Source: Anadara kagoshimensis (Eukaryota; Mollusca; Bivalvia; Arcoida; Arcidae). Taken from it: 64,000 nucleotides of DNA. Shown one piece after another: positions 22,001 to 35,986 of this stretch; the stretch's first letter is position 1; each line of letters opens with the position of its first letter. The position numbers and the translations under genes were made by a program. The notes below the pieces were generated by a model that searched no databases, was not told where the DNA came from, and was given only the letters and a program-made list of their open reading frames with translations. The DNA lies in the NCBI GenBank assembly GCA_021292105.1, contig CM037866.1, positions 4,439,502-4,503,501 on the forward strand, in the 5' to 3' direction.

Positions 22001-25000
22001 CTCCATAAATATGTACCCCCATTGATATCTTCATAAATATGTACCCCCATAGATATCTTCATAAATATGTACGCCATAGATATCTCCATAAATATCTATA
22101 GGTATTTTCATAAATATGTACCCCCATAGATATCTTCATAAATATGTACCCCCATAGATATCTTCATAAATATGTACCCCCATAGATATCTCCATAAATA
22201 TCTATAGATATTTTCATAAATATGTACCCCCATAGATATCTTCATAAATATGTACCGCCATAGATATCTTCATAAATATCCTCATAAAAATCCACAGGTA
22301 TCCACAGATATCTCTATAAATATCTACATTGTAACCCCATAAATAGCATATGTCATATGTCTACATACATATCATACCATGCATGTCTTCATAAAACCTA
22401 GAGATATCCACAGATTTATCTTCATGAATATTCAGATATCCACCTAGATATCTCCATAAAATCTGCATTGATCTTATCAATTATTCATAAATATCCACAT
22501 AAATATCCACACTTAGGCGGAGACGACGACGATGGTATTCCTGAACCAGTTAGTTACCACAAGTCTTATGAGGCACAAGAAAGAGATAACACACAACAAG
22601 AGGAAGGTGATCAAAACCAAAATGCTACTGAAGGTTAGTGTCAGTTAGTCAGTTAGGCCATAGTGAAGTAATTTCTAGTTTTTCACTTCTGTTGAAGGTT
22701 GGTGTCAGTCGGTAGTAAATTAATTTTTAGTTTTTCACTTCTGTTGGTTCTCTTTTTAGACCTTCTCCTTATTTTATTAATTTTCTTTTTCTATTTATTT
22801 TTTTAATGTTTTGCCTATCCTCATAAATCTCTAAATATCTTTAAAGAGTATTTATTTTGACTATCCACATGTATACTATCCAGACCTATATCCTCATCTA
22901 TGGACTATCCACTTCTATATATCCTCATATAGTATCTCAGTGATTTCCTCATATAGTATCTCATTGATATCCTCATATAGTATCTCATTGATATCCTCAT
23001 ATAGTATCTCATTGATATCCTCATATAGTATCTCATTGATATCCTCATATAGTATCTCATTGATATCCTCATAGAGTATCTCATTGATATCCTCATATAG
23101 TATCTCATTGATATCCTCATATAGTATCTCATTGATATCCTCATATAGTATCTCATTGATATCCTCATATAGTATCTCAGTGATATCCTCATATAGTATC
23201 TCAGTGATTTCCTCATATAGTATCTCATTGATATCCTCATATAGTATCTCATTGATATCCTCATATAGTATCTCATTGATATCCTCATATAGTATCTCAT
23301 TGATATCCTCATATAGTATCTCATTGATATCCTCATATAGTATCTCATTGATATCCTCATAGAGTATCTCATTGATATCCTCATAGAGTATCTCATTGAT
23401 ATCCTCATATAGTATCTCATTGATATCCTCATATAGTATCTCATTGATATCCTCATAGAGTATCTCATTGATATCCTCATAGAGTATCTCATTGATATCC
23501 TCATATAGTATCTCATTGATATCCTCATATAGTATCTCATTGATATCCTCATAGAGTATCTCATTGATATCCTCATAGAGTATCTCATTGATATCCTCAT
23601 ATAGTATCTCATTGATATCCTCATATAGTATCTCATTGATATCCTCATATAGTATCTCATTGATATCCTCATAGAGTATCTCATTGATATCCTCATAGAG
23701 TATCTCATTGATATCCTCATATAGTATCTCATTGATATCCTCATATAGTATCTCATTGATATCCTCATGAGTATCTCATTGATATCCTCATAGAGTATCT
23801 CATTGATATCCTCATAGACTACCAGTATTTACATCTATATCATCAGACTATCCACTTCAATATCCTCATAGAGTATCTCAGTATTATCCTCATTGACCAT
23901 GTTGACTATCCACATCTATATCCTCAGACTATCCACTTTGAATTCCTTCATAGAATATCTCATTGATATCTATTGATATCCACATATATATCCTTTTAGA
24001 CTTACCACATTTATATTTTCACACTATAGACATATCCATTTACTTTTTTTATAGATTATATATATATATATAGATTATCTCTATTTACATCATAAATCTT
24101 GATTATCCTCAACAATTGCCTCATAGATTATCTTTATTATTTATCCTCATAGATTATCTACAGATATATCCTCAGATTATTCACATATACATTTTATATC
24201 ATTGATATCTCACATTATAGAAAGGAAAATTGAATTATATGGTAATATCTATAAGATATCTTGCATGTGATGATATTCACAAAAATATCACACATTTGGT
24301 AATATCCACATAGATATCTTCACACATAGGAATATCTACAGATATCTCACATATTGTAAATATGGTAATATCAACATAAATATATCTAAATCTTCTTGTC
24401 AATAATTTATAAAAGAAAAAATCCACATAAATATCCACAAACGTGTTCACATCAATATTTCATGAATATCAGATGTTTTACATGTTAATATTCACATTGA
24501 TATCTCACATTTGGTAATGTCCACACAGATATCTCACATTTGGTAATGTCCACACAGATATCTCCATTTGTGGTAATGTTCACTCGTCATTTATTCATAA
24601 ATATCCACACATTTGTCCACATCATGAATATCAGATATCTCACACTTAATAATGTCCACACAGATATCTCACTTTTGTGGTAATGTTCACTCGTTATTTA
24701 TTCATAAATATCCACATAAATATCCACACTTAGTCATTTATTCATAAAAATCCACATAAATATCCACACTTAGTCATTTATTCATAAAAATCCACATAAA
24801 TATCCACACTTAGTCATTTATTCATAAAAATCCACATAAATATCCACACTTAGTCATTTATTCTTAAATATCCACATAAATATCCACACTTAGTCATTTA
24901 TTCTTAAATATCCACATAAATATCCACATAAATATCCACACTTAGGCGGAGACGACGACGGTGGTATTCCTGAACCAATTAGTTACCACAAGTCTTATGA

Positions 25001-28000
25001 GACACAAGAAAGAGATAACACAAAACAAGAGGAAGGTGATCAAAACCAAAATGCTACTGAAGGTTAGTGTCAGTTAGGCCTTGATAAAATAGTTTCTAGG
25101 TTTTCATCCATGCCGGCCCTATATTTTAATCACTAAAATTTGTCGTAAATGGAACTCAAACCTAAGAGGTGATTGGTGGTAAGAAGCACATTAATCTGAA
25201 GGGCAGGTTTTTGCCCAATTTTCTATAAAAAAAAATTAAAAAACAACATTAAAGTCCAATAATAATAAAATTTTAAAAGGTGAAAATGAAATAAAATGGA
25301 TGAAAACCTAGGAATGAATTTTTTTGGCCTAATATCCACATAGGTGTTGTCTTAGATTATCCTTTTAGAAATCCTTATAGATATCCTTATAAAAATTTCT
25401 AATAAATATCCTAATATATTATCCTTCTAAATATCCACATATTATACAATTATGGACTTTTTAGTGGTTGTATATGGTGTGCTATTCACCGGAAAAATAA
25501 ATATTGACCTCGGCTGTCGCCTCGATCAATATTTATTTTTCCGGTGAATAGCACACCATATACAACCACTAAAAAGTCCATAACTGTTTTATTATATAAT
25601 TTAGCCACTGTGGCACTCCGGTTGACAATGTTTTCTCAAACCTTTACCAGGCAATCTAACTATTTTACCGATGTTAGATTTCCCTGTCCACCCTGGTTGA
25701 TCACACTAAAATTATTCCGCATTAGTTAGCTCAATCTGACTTTTTAAGAAAAATAAATGACATTCCGGATGAGACACAATTATTTACACACTAAATTGTA
25801 AATTGATAATGCCATAACGTCAACGTTCTATGAAAAAAATAACAAGACACAATCACTTGCGTACACTTAATTGATGACGTTCTAATCATTTTACAGAGAA
25901 CGTCGACAAAAATCGATGACGTACACCGAATTTGATATTCACCAGAAAATCCGTGGTATATGATGTGAGATCCAATGGTCACGTGTTACCGTTTTAGCCA
26001 ATCATACAGATGGAATTTATTAATTATATAATAAACATGTATATACTCACACTGGTATTTATCCATATATAAATATCATCATAGATAATTCACATATATA
26101 CATTGATATTCACACCAGTGTCTTCATACAATTTCATAGATATCCTAATAGATTATCCTGATAAGTATATCCTCATAGATATCCATATAGATTGTTCCCA
26201 TTATATCATCATAGATATCCTAATAGATTATCCCGATAAGTATATCCTCATAGATATCCATATGGATTGTTCCCATTATATCATCATAGATATCCTCAGA
26301 TATCATAAGATATTTACATATTATTATACCTTTTGTAAATTTCTCGAAATCTGATTGGTTATTTAGCGTTTGGGTAAATTTAATGTCACCCTCGGATTTC
26401 AGAAAATCTGACGTCACAGGGTGACATTACGTGAGCGGTTGACATTACGAAAAATGTCACATGCGCAGAAAAACTGCGTATGCGGTTCGATCGCATTCGT
26501 CTTCTAAATCAGTAAAACGCTTTTCTAAAGTAATGATAAATGCTACAAGCGTCTCACAAGTTGCTTACGGACGACAGCTGACTGTAATGATTTTCAATCC
26601 AGTATACTTTGATTGCACAGTATAATTAACATGCAATCGGTATAATAAAATAAATATTACATTTCTGATAGGGTGACAGCCCATATCGTCACCCCTCGAA
26701 ATTCATTGTCAACCTCGGCTTCGCCTCGTTTGACAATGATATTTCTCGGGGTGACAATATGGACTGTCACCCTATCAGAAATGTAATATTTTTATACTAT
26801 ATATCCTCATAGATATTCATATGGATTTTCCTCATTGATATCCTCATAGATATAATCAGATATCCACATTAATATCTACATAGATATCCACATTTATATT
26901 TCCTATAGATATCAACATTTATATATCCTCATCAATACCCAAATCTATATCCTCATATATATCCTTATAGATATCCACATTGATTATCATCAGATATCCA
27001 CATAAATATCAACAATTATATTTCCTATATATATATCCACATTTATATATCCTCATTGATACCCAAATCTATATCCTCATTGATACCCAAATTTATATCC
27101 TCATTGATACCAAAATCTATATCCTCATATAAGGTATATACTCTCATAGATATCCTCATAGATATCCACATTGATATATCAACACAAGAGTTAATCCTCT
27201 AATCACTTAATTACCGAGACCACATGTGTTCAACAAACAGTGTAAACAAAATCCTGTATGAGGCCCGTTTTATTTATGCCTTGTTTCATGTTTTATGGAG
27301 ATGATTCAAACAGCAAGGTGAAACAATAGAGCAGAAAAGAATACCAAGTTAAGCATTTGAATATTAGTTGGTTGTTATTCGAATCCTATTTGAATATTCG
27401 GCACCAAAAAGAAACCCTCCATCTGTTCTGGAACAGAGCTACTGTAGGCAAACGATATGGATTGCACAAGGCTTAGATATCTTTATAGTACCCTCCTACG
27501 TATAAATCCATAGTTATCCACATAATAATCTACATAGATTAATAGATTATATCCATAGAGTATCCTTATAGATTATATCCATAGAGTATCCTTATAACTT
27601 ACGATATATATATATAGACTCAGAGATTTTATTTCTTTTATTTCAATTATTTTTGCGGTTATTTTATTTTCATGATTTTGTTGCTGAATTTTCACAATTA
27701 CAGTCAAACCTGACTATAAAGATCACCTAAGGGAGCCAGTAAAAGTGACCTTTATTGGCAGATGACCCTTATATACAGTCAAACCTGTCTATAAAGATCA
27801 CCTAAGGGAACCTGTAAAAGTGGCCTTTATTGGCAGATGACCCTTATATATAGTCAAACCTGTCTATAAAGATCACCTAAGGGAACCTGTAAAAGTGGCC
27901 TTTATTGGCAGATGACCCTTATATATAGTCAAATCTGTCTATAAAGATCACCTAAGGGAGCCAGTAAAAGTGGCCTTTATTGGCAGATGACCCTTATATA

Positions 28001-30896
28001 CAGTCAAACCTGGCTATAAAGATTACCTAAGGGAACCATTAAAAGTTTCCTTTTTATACAGGTTAAAAAAAACGTGAATAAACAGCATTTAGGATATAAT
28101 TTTACTGGCTTTTCAAAGCAGGTGGCCCTTATATAGATTTGGTGACCTTTAAGGAGGGTTTGACTGTATAAAGTTTTCTTTATTTTATTAATTTACCACA
28201 CAGTTTTTCAGTGTAAAATTTTGTTAAATTTATGTTGTATAGTGCAGATTAGTAATTAGATTGAAAATTCTGTATTGTGAATAAAAAACTTTATTTTTTA
28301 AAGCACTTTAATGCAGGTCTTTCTTCTCTCACCCTGATTTGAATGGGATGAGGGGCCTTGCAATTGTGACAATAAGCTTCATAATACAATGCACTAGTTT
28401 TAGAGCTAAAATTTCCAAAATTATGAGCATTTGCAAAGTGAAAAACCATGAGATTTTGAATTGTGAATCGGACAGAATAGCAACCCCAAGAACAACCCAG
28501 TGAGCCCATCTCTAACTTGTTTGGAGATGTTCATCTAGACAGTCACTATGAAATCTTATAATCTCTGGTTTGATTGGAGATGTTCATCTAGACAGTCACT
28601 ATGAGATCTTACCATCTCTGGTTTGATTGGAGATGGTCATCTAGTCTGTCACTATAAAATCTTACAATCTCTGGTTTGATTGGAGATGTTCATCTAGTCT
28701 GTCACTATGAAATCTTCAATAATGATATTTGTCTTTATTTAGAAGAAACTCAAGAGGAGGGAGAACAGAAAGAAGAAGAAAAAGAGGAGGTACCAAAGAT
28801 TCCAGAGGATTTTTTTTACGGATACGAAGATATGGTATCGAGACCGGTCGTCACAGCGGAGTCTGGACTTCCGGAAGATTTGCTGTCCTTGCAGTATCCT
28901 TTTATTACCAGCATTTTGTAGAAAAATGGGGATATTAAATTTGAGGTCCTGCCCTTCCATCAGTCCATCGAGTATTTCTATAAAACTATGAAGCTTTTTT
29001 TTTTACCAAACTTGGAGCAAAGCGTCAACATTGATAGGAAATGTGCATATCATTAACCCAAGTTGGTTTGCTCATTTTTCTGAGAGTTTGAGTTTTGCTC
29101 TTTGAACATTATTCAAAATCACAAAAAGTATCTACCAGTGGGAAATCCTAATCCACTGAATTTACTTATGTTTAATAAGGTTTATTTTTAGGATAGAAAT
29201 ACTATTCTTATCCATGGAGTTTTTGTGCTGTCCCTGTCAATTTTCTAATGTGTGATTTTTCTATCCCACCTGTATCTAACCTTAGGGTAGTTTCACTTTT
29301 CCTATCTTATACGTCACAATCATTTTCACCAGGTAACTGGTGTAGGATTCTAGGAGTTCGAGAAAACCAGAGTGCCTGCAGAAAACTACCACCGTCGGCA
29401 AGCAAACTAACAAACTTTTTCACACTAGGATCTGTCCAAAGTGGGATTCAAAACCAAGTGGTGAAAGGCCCTGTAATCTGTAAGCAGGCTTTATACCACA
29501 TGGCCGCTCACGTACTTACCTTGATATATATTAAATGAACCTCCATTTGTGGAGATGGTGCTCTGGAAGAGTCCCATGTTTTCCATTTTCTAGCAAAATT
29601 AATGGTAGGTTAATAATCGGTTTTTCATTCCTAATCCAAAATCGTTGTCCTTGACCTTTGACCCCCAGACATATGTTTGGTTATGATTGTACAAAGCGAG
29701 CCAATTTACACATGTTGGATGACAGAACAGTCATATTTGCCGCTGGTAACTTGGTACAAATTCTGGATCTTCAAAATAAAGAACAAAAATACATCAGAAG
29801 TACTAGTGGTGGTGGTATCGGTGCTATAACAGTAAGTTGAAGTTGCATTTTGTGTGTGTGTGTGTGTGTGGTGGTGGTGGTGGGGGTGCCTTTAAGGGTA
29901 TAGATGGAGGGGGATGGGGGTTGGGATAGGGGCCTTGCTGTACATTCTGGATCTTCAAAATAAAGAACAAAAATATATCAGGAGTACTAGTGGAGGTGGT
30001 ATCAGTGCTATAACAGTAAGTTTATTTAAAATGTAATTTTTAGGAGGGGGGAGGGTGCCTTTATGGCTATGAATAAATGGGGTGAGGGCTGGCCTTTAGT
30101 GGTTTGATGGGGGTGGGTGGTTTTATACAAATTCTGTGTCTTCAAAACAAAGATAAAAAAAAATACATCAGAAGTACTAGTGGAGGTTGTATTGTTGCTA
30201 TAACAGTAAGTTTTATTAAAATGTAGTTTGTGTTGGTTTTTGTTTTTTTTGTTTTTTTTTGGGGGGGGGGGCATTATGGCTATGAATAAATGGGGTGAGG
30301 GCTGGCCTTTAGTGGTTTGATGGGGTGGGTGGTTTGGTACAAATTCTGTGTCTTCAAAACAAAGAACAAAAAAAATACATCAGAAGTACTAGTGGAGGTT
30401 GTATTGTTGCTATAACAGTAAGTTTTATTAAAATGTAGTTTGTGTTGGTTTTTGTTTTTTTGTTTTTTTTTGGGGGGGGGGGGGGGGGGGGCGGCATTAT
30501 GGCTATGAATAAATGGGGTGAGGGCTGGCCTTTAGTGGTTTGATGGGGGTGGGTGGTTTGGTACAAATTCTGTGTCTTCAAAACAAAGAACAAAAAAATA
30601 CATCAGAAGTACTAGTGGAGGTTGTATTGATGCTATAACAGTAAGTTGAATTAAAATGTAACTTTTTTTGGGGAGGGGTCATTATGAATATGGATAAATT
30701 GGATGGGTGGCTTGGTACAGATTCTTAATCTTCAAAACAAAGAACAGAAATACAGCAGAAGTACAATCGGAAATGACATCGATGCTATAACATTAAGTTG
30801 AAGGTAATGACAAAAATGTAAACAGGTCTTGCTCCGATAGGCCTTGTTAAATTGGATTTTTGATTTATTATTATTATTATTAGCTCACCTGAGCCA

Positions 30897-30928
<32 letters not shown>

Positions 30929-30948
30929 GTCCGTTGTCTGTCGTTGTC

Positions 30949-30987
<39 letters not shown>

Positions 30988-31035
30988 ACGAACCACTGGG
31001 CAGATTTCAACCAAATTTGGCACAAAGCACCACTA

Positions 31036-31074
<39 letters not shown>

Positions 31075-33108
31075 CCCTCTTTAAAGGGGAGATAATTGAG
31101 AATTATTGAAACTTTGTTGGTATTTTTCAAAAATCTTCTTCTCAAAAACTATTCGGCCTGTAAAGCTTAAACTTTTGTGGAGGCATCCTTAGGAAGTGTA
31201 GATTCAAGTTTGTTCAAATCATGGTCCCCGGGGGTAGGGAGGGGCCACAAGAGGGGGATCAAGTTTTACATAGGAGTATATAGAGAAAATCTTTAAAAAT
31301 CTTCTTCTCAAAAACTATTAGGCCTGAAAAGCTCAAATTAAAATGGAAGCATCCTCAGGTAGTGTAGATTCAAGTTTGTTCAAATCATAGTCCCTGGGGG
31401 TAGGGTGGGGCCACAAGAGGGGGGTCAAGTTTTACACAGGAATATATAGAGAGAATCTTTAAAAATCTTCTCCTCAAAAACTATTAGGCCAGGAAAGCTC
31501 AAATTAAAATGGAAGCATCCTCAGGTAGTGTAGATTCAAGTTTGTTCAAATCATGGTCCCCGGGGGTAGGGAGGGGCCACAAGAGGGGGATCAAGTTTTA
31601 CATAGGAGTATATAGAGAAAATCTTTAAAAATCTTCTTCTCAAAAACTATTAGGCCTGAAAAGCTCAAATTAAAATGGAAGCATCCTCAGGTAGTGTAGA
31701 TTCAAGTTTGTTCAAATCATAGTCCCTGGGGGTAGGGTGGGGCCACAAGAGGGGGGTCAAGTTTTACACAGGAATATATAGAGAGAATCTTTAAAAATCT
31801 TCTCCTCAAAAACTATTAGGCCAGGAAAGCTCAAATTAAAATGGAAGCATCCTCAGGTAGTGTAGATTTAAGTTTGTTCAAATCATGGTCCCCGGGGGTA
31901 GGGAGGGGCCACAAGAGGGGGATCAAGTTTTACATAGGAGTATATAGAGAAAATCTTTAAAAATCTTCTTCTCAAAAACTATTAGGCCTGAAAAGCTCAA
32001 ATTAAAATGGAAGCATCCTCAGGTAGTGTAGATTCAAGTATGTTCAAATCATGGTCCCCGGGGGTAGGGAGGGGTCACAAGAGGGGGATCAAGTTTTACA
32101 TAGGAATATATAAAGAAAATTTTTTTAAATCTTTTTCTCAAAAACTATTAGGCCAGAAAAGCTCAAATTAAAATGGAAGCATCCTCAGGTAGTGTAGATT
32201 CAAGTTTGTTCAAATCATAGTCCCTGGGGGTAGGGTGGGGCCACAAGTGGGGGTTAAGTTTTACACAGGAATATATAGAGAGAATCTTCAAAAATCTTCT
32301 CCTCAAAAACTATTAGGCCAGGAAAGCTCAAATTAAAATGGAAGCATCCTCAGGTAGTGTAGATTCAAGTTTGTTCAAATCATGGTTAAATAATAGTGTA
32401 TTTTCCATGCTGTATTCTTTTATATAAGTATTTTGATATAAAGTTAAATATATTGTTCATGAGAAATATATTAATTGTACTTGTATTTAAAAGCTAATTT
32501 TTAATGTAAATCCTGCTGTATTCTATAATTTCTATTTGCCATTTCCCGATTACAGTATTCGGCCTATGCATTTTCTCTCTTTTGAGATTGGTAGATTGCA
32601 TGATGAAAATTTTTTTAAAATTATTTCATTGGTTGAAATGCTGTAAGAAAAAGGTAACGGAATAAGCCGAGGCTTGTCGAAACATCAACCTTTTACGGTA
32701 CATAGAAATACTTACAAATTGTTTAGTGAAAAGCATCGGTAGGAAGTATAGATTTCAGTTTGTACAAAACCTCCCTCCCCTGCACTCACTTCAATACTGA
32801 ACTCATTTCGGCTTCTACCTAGCAAGTTGCTCAGGTGAGCGATGTGGCCCCTGGGCCTCTTGTTATTATTATTATTATTTTTTTATTAATTTTTCAGGTC
32901 CATCCAAGTAAGAAATACTTTGTTGTCGCTGAGAAAGGAGATGCACCCAACATCAATATTTTTGAATACCCATCTTTAAAATTATACAGAATACTTAGAG
33001 GTGGTACAAAGAAATCATATTCTTATGTGGATTTTAGGTAAATAAATAAATAAATAAATAGTGAATGAATAAATAAATAAATGAATGAATGAATAGTGAA
33101 TGAATGAA

Positions 33109-33139
<31 letters not shown>

Positions 33140-35954
33140 ATGAATGAATGAATGAATGAATGAATGAATGAATGAATGAATGAATGAATGAATGAATGAA
33201 TGAATGAATAAATAAATACATTCATTTATTCATTCAAAATTCACTCATTCAAAATTTTTTAAAATTTAAATGAAATAAAAATAAAGTCCTAAAATATGTT
33301 TCAAATTTTCATGGACATCACTCAATGACAGACTTTTTGTTTACTGCCCCAGATAAGATTAAACTGATTTTTAGAATATTTGGCCGTTTCCAAGGTAAAT
33401 TATATAATTAAACAGAAACATAAAGCAGAGCTCCAGATGAGAGGACTATCTGTGTAAATACCCTTTAATTTCTTTTGAAAATACTCCTTAAATTGTAAAT
33501 GTAAGGGTATCAAAACCCTTTGAAAATCCTCATTACCCTTTACAATTTTTATAACAGTAGATCCTGCTATGGGGGTTGAACTCCTGACCCAAGTATCTGT
33601 GAAATGCCATTGTCACAATGAAGATGACATTTTAAAAATTGAAAATACTCTTTACATTTTTATGGATCAGTGTCGATACTCTTTAGATTTTACAGGATGC
33701 ATTTTAGAAAAAAAGTAGGGGTAATGACCCTTCATGTCACGTTCTTATCTGGAGCTCTGATAAAGACATATAACTGCTTAATCTTATTATTTAGAATTAA
33801 TAATAAAATTAATATTTTATTTTACTTAATAATGTCTCTTCTTTGGTACAGTGTTGATGGTGAACTTTTGGCGTCCCAGGGAGGCGAGCCAGATTTCATG
33901 TTGACCGTATGGAATTGGAAACAGGAACAAACCGTACTAAGATCCAAAGCTTTCTCGCAGGATGTGTTCCGAGCCACATTTTCTACTGAGCTGGAAGGAC
34001 AATTGACCACCGCTGGTACTGGTCACATAAGGTAAATACAGAGTTCATGGTTCAAGAATTCAGAGCTCAAGGTTCAAGAGTTCAGAGTTCAAGGTTCAAG
34101 AGCTCAGTCTTCAAGGTTCAAGAGTTCAGAGTAAAACATTCAAAAGATCAGAGTGTAAGGTTCACGAGTTCTGAGCTCAAGGTTCAAAGGTTCAAGAGTT
34201 CAGAATGCAAGGTTCAAGAGCTCAGTCTTTATGGTTCAAGAGTTCAGATCAGAGTACAACACACATGAGATTAGAGTGAAGGTTCAAGAGTTCTGAGCTC
34301 AAGGTTCAAGAGTTTAGAGTTCAAGGTTCAAGAAGCTCAGAGCTGAAGTTCTTCAAGGTTCAAGAGTTCAAAGTTCAAATGTGACTTATGTTTAAAAATA
34401 AATCAAGACAAGTATGTGATCAGAGTCACATTTTCTGCTGCATTTGAAGATTCAAGGTTCAAGCATTCAGAGCTCAAGGTTCAAGGTTCAAGATTCAGTG
34501 GTTCATGAGGTCAGAGTTTTAGGATTCATACTACTATTCAAATTATTATATGGGTCCCTGTCCCTCGTTAAGAAATAATTTTTAAGACATTAGGCCCTTA
34601 GAATATGGAGTTCAAACTTAAATATGTACATAATTGAACTCATTGTACTTTCATGACAGGAAATAATTCTTCAAAATGTCACAAAATAAAATCATGGAAA
34701 AAAATTATTGCCTTGATTCTGTCGCTGAAAAGCTTTCAAACTGAGCACTTTTTTTAAAGCATCACTTAAATTTACTATTTTCAATTTCGATTTTTAAAAA
34801 AATTAATATATGAATAATTTTTATTCTTGTACTTGTTGCGTATAGATTTTGGAAGATGGCCGACACCTTCACTGGTCTAAAGCTGCAAGGAGAACTGGGT
34901 AAATTTGGTAAGACAGAGATCACCGATATCGAGGGTTACGTGGAGTTACCTGACGGTAAAGTACTGTCCGGATCCGAGTGGGGTAACATGCTTCTCTGGG
35001 ACGGAGGATTAATCAAGGTTGAAATTGGACGTAAAAACAAGAAACCGTGTCACCATGGCGATATTACACAGATCTTGTTGGATGAAGGAGAATTGATGAC
35101 CATCGGCATTGATGGCTATATTAGGGTAAGATTCATGAGATAAAAAAAGTCCAATTTGAGTTTATCCATGTGTATCCATGTGGGATAGGAAATCTCACCC
35201 TCAGGTTGAACATTTCAGTCAGAGGCCATGCTTGTCATTTAAATTTCAATGCCATGTTTGGGTTCAAATAAGTTTGTTTAATCTTCATCAAAATAATTTG
35301 ACCATTGAAAAAAACTAGTTTTGGTTTATACAGAATGTATGAAATAAAAAATAATTTCTTTTATTCTAAACCCCAGATTTAACATTTGAAACACATTAAA
35401 ATCTCTAAAATTTAGAGACTCGAGCCCAAGTTTCACAATCATTCCTTAGCTAAGATTTTCCTTAACCTAAATCTGGCAAAATTTCAAATCTTTATAATTT
35501 TGTTAAATTTCAAGATATTCAGGAATTTAAGGTGTCATGTTTAAGATCACTTCTAGATTAAAACATTTGCATTTAGTTTTGACCAAAAATATTTACCAGT
35601 AGTTCCAAAAGAGATTACTGAAATTTGCTGATTTAAGTTAAGGAAAATCTTAGCTTAGGAATGATTGTGAAACCGAGGCCAGATGTCATTTTCCTGCTAT
35701 ATGACAGCAGTAATAGAGCTGCAGCTTGCATGTTTTGACCAGTTTACTTTGCACAATTATGAAAAATAGAGTGTGTAGAAACTGTACTGTCATCAAACCC
35801 ATTTATAATGCCAAAAAACTTGAATAAACAAATGGTAACAATGAATCAAGGTTTTACTGTATAACAAATTTGACTGAAAAAATTCGAAATTCTGACTGAA
35901 CAAATGTTGGCAACAAATCAAGGTTTTATTGTAGTTTTTAGCTCACCTGAGCCA

Positions 35955-35986
<32 letters not shown>

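Larger units (their letters stand above)
25063..28742 (+). other. CFAP44 intron 6
   Basis: Contains two hairpin elements (25450-25583, 26656-26792), more ATATCC/ATAGAT satellite (25330-25440, 26040-26330, 26800-27180, 27480-27600), a 76-bp array (27707-28020) and a 54-57-bp array (28518-28714). No coding signal in 27180-27480. Confidence 0.7.

Noticed and set aside
22905-23768. 287-codon minus-strand frame of MRISMRYY repeats and the matching plus-strand frame
   Set aside because: Pure product of a 24-bp satellite with no stop in its unit; no splice, start or homology support.
22905-24945. CRISPR-like regular repeats
   Set aside because: Units are contiguous satellite with no unique spacers and lie in an animal intron.
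29940-30795. Exon 8 copies as genuine alternative exons
   Set aside because: They keep donors but have diverged coding parts and no convincing acceptors before them; better treated as decayed tandem copies.
33015-33225. Frames reading FIHSFIHS repeats
   Set aside because: Artefact of the tetranucleotide tract.
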